A stretch of DNA of 23,064 bases from JAJBWD01 sp041670885 (GTDB taxonomy: Bacteria; Bacillota; Clostridia; Clostridiales; Clostridiaceae): positions 1 through 23,064 of the forward strand of contig JBAXYJ010000014.1 of assembly GCA_041670885.1 (NCBI GenBank), in the 5' to 3' direction. Shown in pieces: positions 14,381 through 20,622 of the stretch; position 1 is the stretch's first letter, and each line of letters opens with the position of its first letter. The notes beneath the pieces are model-generated. The model was given only the letters and a program-made list of their open reading frames with translations. It had not been told where the DNA came from and did not search any database. The position numbers and the translations under genes were made by a program.

Positions 14381-14425
14381 AATTGCATAATTTTCTTTGA
14401 CCTTCAATTTTTAAATTATGCAATT
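14381..14425. repeat. 13-bp perfect inverted repeat upstream of the alaX-like gene
   Basis: AATTGCATAATTT (14381-14393) and AAATTATGCAATT (14413-14425) are fully complementary across 19 bases, 31 nt upstream of the chosen ATG. In RNA it would form a long-armed hairpin in the 5' leader; in DNA it could be an operator. The rest of the 14351-14523 gap shows only A+T-rich DNA and no clear promoter. No T-box features (specifier loop, conserved T-box sequence, antiterminator) were seen. Confidence 0.5.
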
Positions 14426-14523
14426 TCTTCACTTGTGTAATATTTTATACTATTTATCAACATAAATGAACCATTATCCATTATTATATTAAAATATACG
14501 GGAACTCTGCTTAAAATTGACAT

Positions 14524-14564
14524 AAAAAAACACCGCTTCTAACCTATTAAAGTTAGCTGCGGTG
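14524..14564 (-). terminator. Terminator of ptsI-ptsH
   Basis: On the minus strand CACCGC...CTAAC...GTTAG...GCGGTG form a two-part stem (arms 14559-14564 with 14531-14536 and 14552-14556 with 14539-14543) followed by seven T. It starts 13 nt after the ptsH stop. Confidence 0.85.
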
Positions 14565-14577
14565 CTGCACTTACATA

Positions 14578-14838
14578 TTACTCTTTGAAATCCATCATTA
14601 ATTGAACTAATGTGGTAGCTGCCTCTGCTTCGTCTTCTCCTTCAGTTGTAATTGTTACAATCTTTCCTTTTGCAGCTCCAAGAGATATTATTCCAAGTAT
14701 GCTCTTAGCATTAGCCTTTCTGCCGTCACATACTACTGTAACTGAGCTCTTAAACTTTCCGGCAGCCTTTGCAAACATTGCTGCTGGCCTTGCATGTAAT
14801 CCTGTTTCATTCATAATTTCTACTTGCTTTTCTACCAT
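14578..14838 (-). CDS. ptsH: Phosphocarrier protein HPr
   Basis: An 86-aa protein, the full HPr length. Gly13-Leu14-His15-Ala-Arg17-Pro18 contains His15, phosphorylated by enzyme I and passing phosphate to the sugar-specific IIA domains. Ala-Lys-Ser46-Ile-Leu-Gly contains Ser46, the target of HPr kinase/phosphorylase in Firmicutes; HPr-Ser46-P is the corepressor of CcpA. AGGAGG sits across the end of ptsI, and only one base separates the ptsI stop from this ATG, so translation is probably coupled. The order ptsI then ptsH is the reverse of the usual ptsH-ptsI operon. No sugar-specific EII gene is nearby, as expected for general PTS components. Confidence 0.97.
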   Translation of the reverse strand: MVEKQVEIMNETGLHARPAAMFAKAAGKFKSSVTVVCDGRKANAKSILGIISLGAAKGKIVTITTEGEDEAEAATTLVQLMMDFKE

Positions 14839-14839
14839 T

Positions 14840-16453
14840 TTATTTTCCTCCTAAAATAATTTTTTTAGCTTTTAGTATTGATGCTGCACTCATTGATAAT
14901 TCATCAATGCCGTAACTTACAAGAACTGGAACTGCATCCGGGTCTCCTGCCATTTCTCCACACATTCCGCACCATTTTCCTTTGCTGTGAGCAGCATCTA
15001 TTGTCATCTTTATAAGCTTTAATACTGCCGGATGGAATGGATTATATAAATAAGATACCTTCTGATTTAATCTGTCAACAGCTAAAGTATATTGAATTAA
15101 ATCGTTGGTTCCTATTGAAAAGAAATCAACATAATCTGCCAGTTCTTCTGAATTAATAGCAGCCGCTGGAATTTCTACCATTATACCTACCTGAAGCTTC
15201 TCATCAAATGGAATACCTTCAGCTTTTAATTCCTTCATGCATTCTGCAAGAACTTCTTTAGCCTGAAGTATTTCTTCCTTACCGCTAATCATTGGGAACA
15301 TTATCCTTAGATTCCCATAAGCTGAAGCTCTGAGCAGTGCCCTTAGCTGAACCTTAAATATATCTTTCCTATCCAGGCAGAGTCTTATGGCTCTATAACC
15401 TAAGAATGGATTCATTTCCTTTTCAATATCAAGATATGAAAGCTCTTTATCCCCACCGATATCAAGTGTCCTTATAACAACAGGTTTTTCTCCCATTTTC
15501 TCTACAACTGATTTATATGCATTAAACTGTTCTTCTTCAGTTGGAAACTTTGATGAGTTCATATATAAAAATTCTGTTCTGAAAAGTCCAACTGCCTCTC
15601 CGCCATTTTCAATTACCTTAGTTATGTCAGCCGGGCTTCCTATGTTTCCTGCGATTTCTATTCTTCTTCCGTCTTTTCCATATACCTTTAAATCTTTAAG
15701 CTTCTTAAGCTCTTCTTTTTCCTTTAAGAATTCTTCTTTTTTTATCTTATATTCATAAACTTTATCACTGTCCGGGTTTATTATAACCTCGCCTTTTACT
15801 CCATCAACAATAATCAAGTCTCCGTTTTTTACTGTTTTGCTGATATCCTGAAGTCCTACAATTGCAGGTATCTCTAAGGTTTTTGCCATAATTGCAGTAT
15901 GGGATGTTTTGCCTCCGATATCTGTCAAAAATGCTATAACCTTTTCTTTATCAAGCTCTGCAGTGTCAGATGGAGTTAAATCATGAGCTACAATTACAGT
16001 ATCATATCCGTAGTCATCTGCTTCCTTCATTTTGCCTGATAAATTAAGTATTATCCTCTTGCATACATCCTTTAAGTCTGCTGCTCTTTCTCTCATATAC
16101 TCGTCTTCCATTGCGCTGAATAACTCCAGATACTTAGCAGTTATTTTTGATACTGCCATTTCTGCATTTAGCTTATTATCTATTAATTCATCTACTTCAC
16201 TTATATATACCGGATCTTCAGCCAGCATAATATGTGCTGCAAAAATCTCTGCCTTGTCCTCTCCCATTTCCTTTTCAGTCTTTTCCTTAAGCTTTTCAAG
16301 TTGGGATACAGAAACTGATATAGCTGCCATAAGCTTATTTTTTTCTGCCTCAACATCTGAAATCTGGTGCTGATCCAAAACTATTTCCTGGCTTTCTTTA
16401 ATTAAAACCTTTCCAACAGCATAGCCAAATGAAACCGCTATTCCTTTTTTCAT
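14840..16453 (-). CDS. ptsI: PTS enzyme I (phosphoenolpyruvate-protein phosphotransferase)
   Basis: A 537-aa cytoplasmic enzyme that takes phosphate from phosphoenolpyruvate and gives it to HPr. The phosphohistidine site Gly-Gly-Lys-Thr-Ser-His185-Thr-Ala-Ile-Met-Ala is intact. The C-terminal PEP-binding TIM barrel shows Phe-Arg-Thr-Glu-Phe-Leu near 298, Pro-Met-Ile near 400, and the active-site loop Cys-Gly-Met-Cys-Gly-Glu-Met-Ala-Gly near 500. The frame stays open to 16504, but GGAGGTGG right before the ATG at 16453 and the alignment with other EI proteins (Met-Lys-Lys-Gly-Ile-Ala-x-Ser) decide the start. The longer frame would also run into the promoter. The gene is transcribed away from the sigma-54 activator at 16793 and begins with a sigma-54-type promoter; see that entry. 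Confidence 0.97.
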   Translation of the reverse strand: MKKGIAVSFGYAVGKVLIKESQEIVLDQHQISDVEAEKNKLMAAISVSVSQLEKLKEKTEKEMGEDKAEIFAAHIMLAEDPVYISEVDELIDNKLNAEMAVSKITAKYLELFSAMEDEYMRERAADLKDVCKRIILNLSGKMKEADDYGYDTVIVAHDLTPSDTAELDKEKVIAFLTDIGGKTSHTAIMAKTLEIPAIVGLQDISKTVKNGDLIIVDGVKGEVIINPDSDKVYEYKIKKEEFLKEKEELKKLKDLKVYGKDGRRIEIAGNIGSPADITKVIENGGEAVGLFRTEFLYMNSSKFPTEEEQFNAYKSVVEKMGEKPVVIRTLDIGGDKELSYLDIEKEMNPFLGYRAIRLCLDRKDIFKVQLRALLRASAYGNLRIMFPMISGKEEILQAKEVLAECMKELKAEGIPFDEKLQVGIMVEIPAAAINSEELADYVDFFSIGTNDLIQYTLAVDRLNQKVSYLYNPFHPAVLKLIKMTIDAAHSKGKWCGMCGEMAGDPDAVPVLVSYGIDELSMSAASILKAKKIILGGK

Positions 16454-16486
16454 AATCCACCTCCATATTGTTCTCATAATATAAAT

Positions 16487-16504
16487 AAGCAATATCCGTG
16501 CCAA
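16487..16504 (-). promoter_or_regulatory. Sigma-54 (-24/-12) promoter of ptsI-ptsH
   Basis: The minus strand from 16504 reads TTGGCACG, four bases, TTGCTT. The GG (16502-16501) and GC (16490-16489) are separated by exactly 10 bp, and every fixed position of the consensus YTGGCACGrNNNTTGCW is met. Predicted transcription start is about 16477, giving a 24-nt leader that contains GGAGGTGG. A caveat: TTGGCA can also be read as a sigma-A -35 with TATTAT (16481-16476) 17 bp downstream, each five of six to consensus, so both or either may be used. The divergent gene is a sigma-54 activator, which favours the sigma-54 reading. Confidence 0.75.
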
Positions 16505-16515
16505 AATAGATCCAT

Positions 16516-16529
16516 TAAAATCGTTAACA
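16516..16529. promoter_or_regulatory. CcpA cre-like site upstream of ptsI
   Basis: TAAAATCGTTAACA matches the catabolite-responsive element TGNAANCGNWWWCA at every fixed position except the second (A in place of G). It lies between the -24 element and the first palindromic site. CcpA bound here could interfere with activator contact. One mismatch in this A+T-rich DNA makes it only a candidate. Confidence 0.35.
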
Positions 16530-16530
16530 G

Positions 16531-16549
16531 GTTGATACTTTTTATCAAC
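16531..16549. promoter_or_regulatory. Activator site 1 (palindrome) upstream of the ptsI promoter
   Basis: GTTGATA (16531-16537) and TATCAAC (16543-16549) are perfect inverted arms around CTTTT. The 15-bp core 16533-16547 recurs without change at 16764-16778 and with two changes at 16733-16747. The centre lies about 63 bp upstream of the predicted sigma-54 start, so it is a candidate binding site for the divergent activator. Confidence 0.65.
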
Positions 16550-16721
16550 TATTTTTGTTAATTATTAAAAAATTGCATTTATATCATTATATTTTCCTTA
16601 AACCCTAAAATTATTATACTATCAGAGAAATTAAACAAATTATCTTTTTATCTTAAAAACAAAGAGTCAGGACATTTTTAAATTGCTATAAGTTACTCTA
16701 TTAATTAATATTTATGTATAG

Positions 16722-16727
16722 TATAAT
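16722..16727 (+). promoter_or_regulatory. Candidate -10 element of the activator gene
   Basis: A perfect TATAAT lies 65 nt before the ATG at 16793. The -35 position (TATTAA, 16699-16704) is weak, as expected for a low-level or activated promoter. The predicted start, about 16734, falls in palindromic site 3. Apart from this and the sites listed separately, the 339-nt gap between ptsI and the activator holds only A+T-rich DNA. Confidence 0.5.
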
Positions 16728-16732
16728 CTAAT

Positions 16733-16747
16733 TGATAAATTTTATCA
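16733..16747. promoter_or_regulatory. Activator site 3 (palindrome) at the activator's own start of transcription
   Basis: TGATA-AATTT-TATCA, a variant of the 15-bp core with two central differences, overlaps the predicted +1 of the activator gene. Binding here would block initiation. Confidence 0.5.
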
Positions 16748-16763
16748 TGCTTTTTCATGAATC

Positions 16764-16778
16764 TGATACTTTTTATCA
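16764..16778. promoter_or_regulatory. Activator site 2 (palindrome) in the activator's leader
   Basis: TGATACTTTTTATCA is identical in all 15 bases to the core of site 1. It ends 2 nt before the AAAGGAGG Shine-Dalgarno run that starts at 16781. It lies about 290 bp upstream of the ptsI start, within the usual range for sigma-54 enhancers, and in a position to autorepress the activator gene. Confidence 0.6.
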
Positions 16779-16792
16779 ATAAAGGAGGAAAT

Positions 16793-18790
16793 ATGTATTC
16801 AAGGATAACTACAGTTAAAAATAAAAATGGACTTCATATCAGACTGGCTGCCATGCTGGTTAATAAGGCAGCAGAACTTTCTAAAAAGTATAATACAACT
16901 TTATATATCAGAAGACCGAAGATGGAAATTCCCTTTGCTTTTTCTATTCTTGCCGTAATTTCTTTAAAAATATTAGAAAATGAAGAAGTAGAGATATGCA
17001 GCAAGAGTAATGATAACAATTCAAAGATGGCAGTCAGACAGCTTATTTTTTTCATTGATAATGAGTTTGGTGAAAATGAAGAGGCTTTGTCAGGGATCGA
17101 TGAAATTTTGGCAGAAAATAATATTGCAAAAGAGCAGCTTATTGAAAGCGTACCTATTGGAGTTGTGGTAACAGATCCATACTGCAATATAGTGGACATT
17201 AATGGCTACGCATTAAACATTTTAGCAGTTAAAAAAGATGATGTTTTAGGTAAAAGTATTGCAGATGTAAATAAAAGCTCAGAACTTAATGAGGTACTTA
17301 AAAATAATAACATTCAAAAATGGAAAGTAGAGTATATTAATTCTCATATAGTATTTGTAAGCCGCTGTCCTATAATGAACAAGGACCTGGTAATTGGGGG
17401 CATAGAGACATACCAGGATATTTCAGAGCTGGTTGGAATGAAAGAGCTTAATGAGAAATTTAATAAAATACTGGAAACTTCCCACGACCTTATTTCATTT
17501 ATTGATGAAAACGGAAAAATTACTTATGTAAATCCAGCTTACAAGAATTACTATAAAGTAGTAGATAACCAGATTTTAAACAAGAACCTACTGGACATAT
17601 TTCCAAACCAACTGGAGATAAGTGTATTTAACAACAGAAAACCAATTGAAGATTTTCTTTATAAAAAGGGAGATGTAGAAGCCCTTTTTACAATTCACCC
17701 TATATATATCGAGGGCAGCTTTAAAGGAATAATTTCCATAGCTAAACCTGTAAATGAACTGAGAGAATACATGTCTAAGCTGGAGGAATCAAAAGAAGAG
17801 CTTGATTATTACAAGGAAGAGTTAAGACGTCAAAGCCCATTAGGAGAGGCCTTTTCTTCTATAATAGGGCAAAGTCAGAGCCTTAGGGAGTGTTTATACA
17901 TAGCAGAAAAAGCCTCAAAATCTACATCAACGGTATTAATAAGAGGAGAAAGTGGAACAGGAAAAGAGCTTATAGCAAAGGCCATCCACGAAAACTCTGA
18001 CAGATGTGATAAACCCTTTGTAAGGATAAACTGTGCCGCAATACCAGAAAACCTGTTGGAGAGCGAACTTTTTGGTTACGAAAAAGGGTCCTTCACAGAC
18101 GCCTATAAGAGCAAACCCGGTAAATTTCAAATAGCAGACGGCGGAACTATATTCTTAGATGAAATAGGAGATATGAGTCCTTCCATGCAGGTAAAAATAT
18201 TAAGAGTCCTGCAGGAAAGGGAATTTGAAAGAATAGGCGGATTAAAGCCAATCAAGGTGGATGTCAGGGTTATTGCCGCAACAAACAGAAATTTAGAAGA
18301 TATGGTAGAAAAAGGGGGCTTCAGAAATGATTTATACTATAGACTAAATGTCATAGGTGTTATCCTTCCCCCCCTAAAAAAGAGAAAAGAAGACATCAAT
18401 CTTCTCGTTGAACATTTTATAAATAAATTGTCTCACAAATTTAATATGGATTTGCCAATTATTGAGAATCAAGCATTAAAGCTTCTAAGAGAGTATGATT
18501 ACCCGGGCAATATAAGAGAGCTGGAAAATATACTGGAGAGAGCTATAGCCATGAGTGAGGGAGGAATTATAAGGGATAAGGATCTTCCTATTTATATAAA
18601 TAATGTTAAAGAGGAAAATCATGGATTAATCAATATGTACAACGATGAAATGCTTCCTTTTCAAGAATATGATAAGGAAATAATAAGGCTGGCCATGAAA
18701 AAATACGGAAGCTTTAACAAGGCAGGTAAAGCCTTAGGGCTTACACACAGAACAATATCACTTAAGTGCCGGAAATATGATATAAAGTAA
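16793..18790 (+). CDS. Sigma-54-dependent activator with N-terminal HPr-like domain and two PAS domains
   Basis: A 665-aa protein. Residues 1-90 match HPr: Asn-Gly-Leu14-His15-Ile-Arg17-Leu18-Ala-Ala-Met aligns with the HPr active site, with His15 and Arg17 kept and Pro18 changed to Leu; Ala-Phe-Ser51-Ile-Leu-Ala aligns with the Ser46 region. PAS domains follow at about 112-220 and 225-330, then a coiled linker. The AAA+ sigma-54 domain (about 358-590) has Walker A Gly385-Glu-Ser-Gly-Thr-Gly-Lys391 and a Walker B Phe-Leu-Asp-Glu near 455. The sigma-54 contact loop reads Gly-Ser-Phe-Thr-Asp-Ala (432-437) instead of Gly-Ala-Phe-Thr-Gly-Ala. The C-terminus is a Fis/TyrR-like HTH (about 628-665). 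AAAGGAGG places the ATG at 16793, not 16757. It is divergent from ptsI-ptsH, whose promoter is sigma-54-like, so it probably activates these genes in response to PTS state; that link is inference. Confidence 0.92.
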   Translation: MYSRITTVKNKNGLHIRLAAMLVNKAAELSKKYNTTLYIRRPKMEIPFAFSILAVISLKILENEEVEICSKSNDNNSKMAVRQLIFFIDNEFGENEEALSGIDEILAENNIAKEQLIESVPIGVVVTDPYCNIVDINGYALNILAVKKDDVLGKSIADVNKSSELNEVLKNNNIQKWKVEYINSHIVFVSRCPIMNKDLVIGGIETYQDISELVGMKELNEKFNKILETSHDLISFIDENGKITYVNPAYKNYYKVVDNQILNKNLLDIFPNQLEISVFNNRKPIEDFLYKKGDVEALFTIHPIYIEGSFKGIISIAKPVNELREYMSKLEESKEELDYYKEELRRQSPLGEAFSSIIGQSQSLRECLYIAEKASKSTSTVLIRGESGTGKELIAKAIHENSDRCDKPFVRINCAAIPENLLESELFGYEKGSFTDAYKSKPGKFQIADGGTIFLDEIGDMSPSMQVKILRVLQEREFERIGGLKPIKVDVRVIAATNRNLEDMVEKGGFRNDLYYRLNVIGVILPPLKKRKEDINLLVEHFINKLSHKFNMDLPIIENQALKLLREYDYPGNIRELENILERAIAMSEGGIIRDKDLPIYINNVKEENHGLINMYNDEMLPFQEYDKEIIRLAMKKYGSFNKAGKALGLTHRTISLKCRKYDIK

Positions 18791-18796
18791 ATTAAA

Positions 18797-18846
18797 AATC
18801 CTTTATAAAAGCATTAAAACTGCTTTCTATAAAGGATTAATTTTTT
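18797..18846. terminator. Long bidirectional terminator
   Basis: AATCCTTTATA (18797-18807) pairs with TATAAAGGATT (18828-18838), and AAAGCA pairs with TGCTTT inside it. A run of T follows at 18841-18846. It ends the activator gene and overlaps the stop codon of the convergent degV-family gene. Confidence 0.85.
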
Positions 18847-19723
18847 AGTTTACTCTTTCCTCACCAATAAAAGCAACGGCAATCATATTTGGTCCCACAT
18901 GAGTTGCAATTGTTGTGGAAAGCTCTGTTATCATTATGTTTTTAGGCTTATACTCCTCAAGAATATCCTTTTTAAGAATTTTAGCTTCCTCCGGGCAGTT
19001 TCCATGTCCAATAATTGCTAATTCTATTTCATTATCACCCTTATATTGTATTATTTTATTTGCCAGATACCTGAGAGATTTTTTTCTTCCCCTTATGGCA
19101 GTATAAGGTCTTAACTTTCCTTCTCTGTTAACTATTAAAATAGGCTTAACATCAAAAACCTTTCCCACTTTTGCAGCAGCAGATGGAATTCTGCCGCCCT
19201 TCTCCAGGTAGTTTAGATCATCAACAGCAAACCAGTGATTTACTTTCATTTTATTTTCTTCTACCCATTTTATAACTTCCTGATAAGAAAAACCTTCCTT
19301 CAGCTTATCAGAAGCTTGTACAACTAAAACTCCAAGACCAATGGAAGCTGAAACTGTATCAATTATGGAAATATCTGCATCCTTATTTTCTTCAACAAAA
19401 GCATCTCTTGCCATAACAGCGATGCTATATGTTCCGCTAATGCCAGAGGATAGTCCTAAATATATGATGGCATTTCCATTATCGTAATGCTCTTTAAATT
19501 TCTGATAAAATCTATAAAAATTTATTCCGGAGGTTTTAGGAACTATACCAGCTCTAAGCTTCTTATAAAATTCATCATTATTCTCTGTCTTCCCAAAATC
19601 ATCAATAAACTCATGACCTTCCATATTTATAGGCATACCCAAAAAATCTATATATTTTTCATTTTCCTCAATGTATTCTATGGGAAGATCTGAGCTGGAA
19701 TCAGTAAGAATTATAGTATTCAA
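18845..19723 (-). CDS. DegV family fatty-acid-binding protein
   Basis: A 292-aa cytoplasmic protein of the DegV family. It has Leu-Thr-Asp-Ser-Ser-Ser-Asp-Leu-Pro at the start, Pro-Lys-Thr-Ser-Gly near residue 62, Leu-Ser-Ser-Gly-Ile-Ser-Gly-Thr-Tyr near 91, and a late Thr-His-Val-Gly-Pro-Asn. DegV proteins bind one fatty acid; the FakB members present it to the kinase FakA. Many Firmicutes have several paralogues and this one cannot be assigned to FakB from sequence alone. No fakA is nearby. The start is TTG at 19723, with AAGGGGG at good spacing. A 19-bp palindrome lies in its promoter region. Confidence 0.9.
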   Translation of the reverse strand: MNTIILTDSSSDLPIEYIEENEKYIDFLGMPINMEGHEFIDDFGKTENNDEFYKKLRAGIVPKTSGINFYRFYQKFKEHYDNGNAIIYLGLSSGISGTYSIAVMARDAFVEENKDADISIIDTVSASIGLGVLVVQASDKLKEGFSYQEVIKWVEENKMKVNHWFAVDDLNYLEKGGRIPSAAAKVGKVFDVKPILIVNREGKLRPYTAIRGRKKSLRYLANKIIQYKGDNEIELAIIGHGNCPEEAKILKKDILEEYKPKNIMITELSTTIATHVGPNMIAVAFIGEERVN

Positions 19724-19762
19724 AGTTTGTCCCCCTTTAGTTTTGTATAATAATAAGTTATG

Positions 19763-19785
19763 ATTATATAGTATATAATACTATA
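19763..19785 (-). promoter_or_regulatory. degV-family promoter region with a 19-bp palindrome
   Basis: TATAGTAT (19767-19774) and ATACTATA (19778-19785) form a perfect palindrome around ATA. It lies immediately upstream of a minus-strand TATAAT (19763-19768), where the -35/-10 spacer would be. No good -35 was seen. The position suits a regulator site; the regulator is unknown. Confidence 0.4.
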
Positions 19786-19822
19786 GTTTTTAAAAAAATT
19801 CTTATAATATTAATAAAATTAC

Positions 19823-19849
19823 AAAAAACCAGGCAAATGTCTGGCTTTA
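19823..19849 (-). terminator. Terminator of the glycerophosphodiesterase gene
   Basis: CCAGGC (19829-19834) pairs with GTCTGG (19839-19844) around AAAT (one mismatch in the minus-strand RNA), followed on the minus strand by TTTTTTG. It begins at the stop codon of the gene. Confidence 0.65.
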
Positions 19850-20569
19850 AATTCCCTTTTTAAGAAGGTTATGAAGTAAATCCGGATAATTTGTTATTAT
19901 ACCATCTATACCCATATTTATCATCATCTTCATATACTCTTCTTCATTTACCGTCCAGGTATTTATTTTTAGACCGTTTTCCTTAATTTCTTCCACTATG
20001 TATGGCTTCAATGTGTAAAAATTAGGATGACATGCGTCTATTCCTAAAGATTTTGTATAAGACCCGGCACCATGAAGAACACTTAAGTATAATATACCAC
20101 ACTTAATTTCAGGTGAAATTTCTTTACACTTCTTCACTGAATAATGATTAAAGGAGGATATTATTACCTTGCCGGAAAGCCCATAGGAATGTACCATATC
20201 TATGACCTTCTCCTCTAAGCCCTTATATTCAATAACACTGTTTTTAAGCTCCAGGTTCAGCATAATTCCACTGTCCTTTGCCAAATCTAAAAGCTCCTTA
20301 AGAGTTGGAATTTTTTCGTTTATATTCTTGAAATCAGCGGAGGCATTAAGCTTTCTAAGTTCATTAAATGTATAGTTAACCAGAAGTCCGCTGCCATTTG
20401 TAGTTCTATCAAGCAGCTCATCATGGCACAGCACCATCTCCCCGTCCTTGGTAAACTGTACATCTGTTTCAATTCCATCACATTTTTCTTCAACTGCTTT
20501 TTTAAAGGCTGTCATGGTATTTTCCGGATATTTACCGCTAAAACCCCTATGTGCAATATTTAAAGACAT
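19847..20569 (-). CDS. Glycerophosphodiester phosphodiesterase (cytoplasmic, UgpQ-like)
   Basis: A 240-aa TIM-barrel protein of the GDPD family, hydrolysing glycerophosphodiesters to glycerol 3-phosphate and an alcohol. His7-Arg8-Gly9, Pro15-Glu16-Asn17-Thr18, Glu34-x-Asp36 and His49 are the metal-binding and catalytic residues of the family. The late Lys-Ile-Asn-Thr-Trp-Thr-Val-Asn motif is also present. There is no signal peptide, so it acts inside the cell on deacylated phospholipids. AGAGGTG precedes the ATG. It is 53 nt downstream of the ABC permease gene on the same strand, with no terminator visible between them, so it may be the last gene of that operon. Confidence 0.92.
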   Translation of the reverse strand: MSLNIAHRGFSGKYPENTMTAFKKAVEEKCDGIETDVQFTKDGEMVLCHDELLDRTTNGSGLLVNYTFNELRKLNASADFKNINEKIPTLKELLDLAKDSGIMLNLELKNSVIEYKGLEEKVIDMVHSYGLSGKVIISSFNHYSVKKCKEISPEIKCGILYLSVLHGAGSYTKSLGIDACHPNFYTLKPYIVEEIKENGLKINTWTVNEEEYMKMMINMGIDGIITNYPDLLHNLLKKGI

Positions 20570-20622
20570 AAAAACACCTCTTTTAAATAATTTCTATATC
20601 TATTCTAATACTATTCCTCTTT

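Noticed and set aside
14351..14523. T-box or other riboswitch in the leader of the alaX-like gene
   Set aside because: Despite the alanine-tRNA link, no T-box consensus, specifier loop or terminator/antiterminator pair was found; only the inverted repeat stands out.
16032..16373. Plus-strand open frame of 113 codons inside ptsI
   Set aside because: It is a shadow of ptsI in antisense, Ser-rich and without ribosome binding site, while ptsI is intact.
16555..16572. Rex-like sequence (TTGTTAA, four bases, TAAAAAA) upstream of ptsI
   Set aside because: Only the left half is good; the right half has two mismatches of seven, and such matches are expected in A+T-rich DNA.
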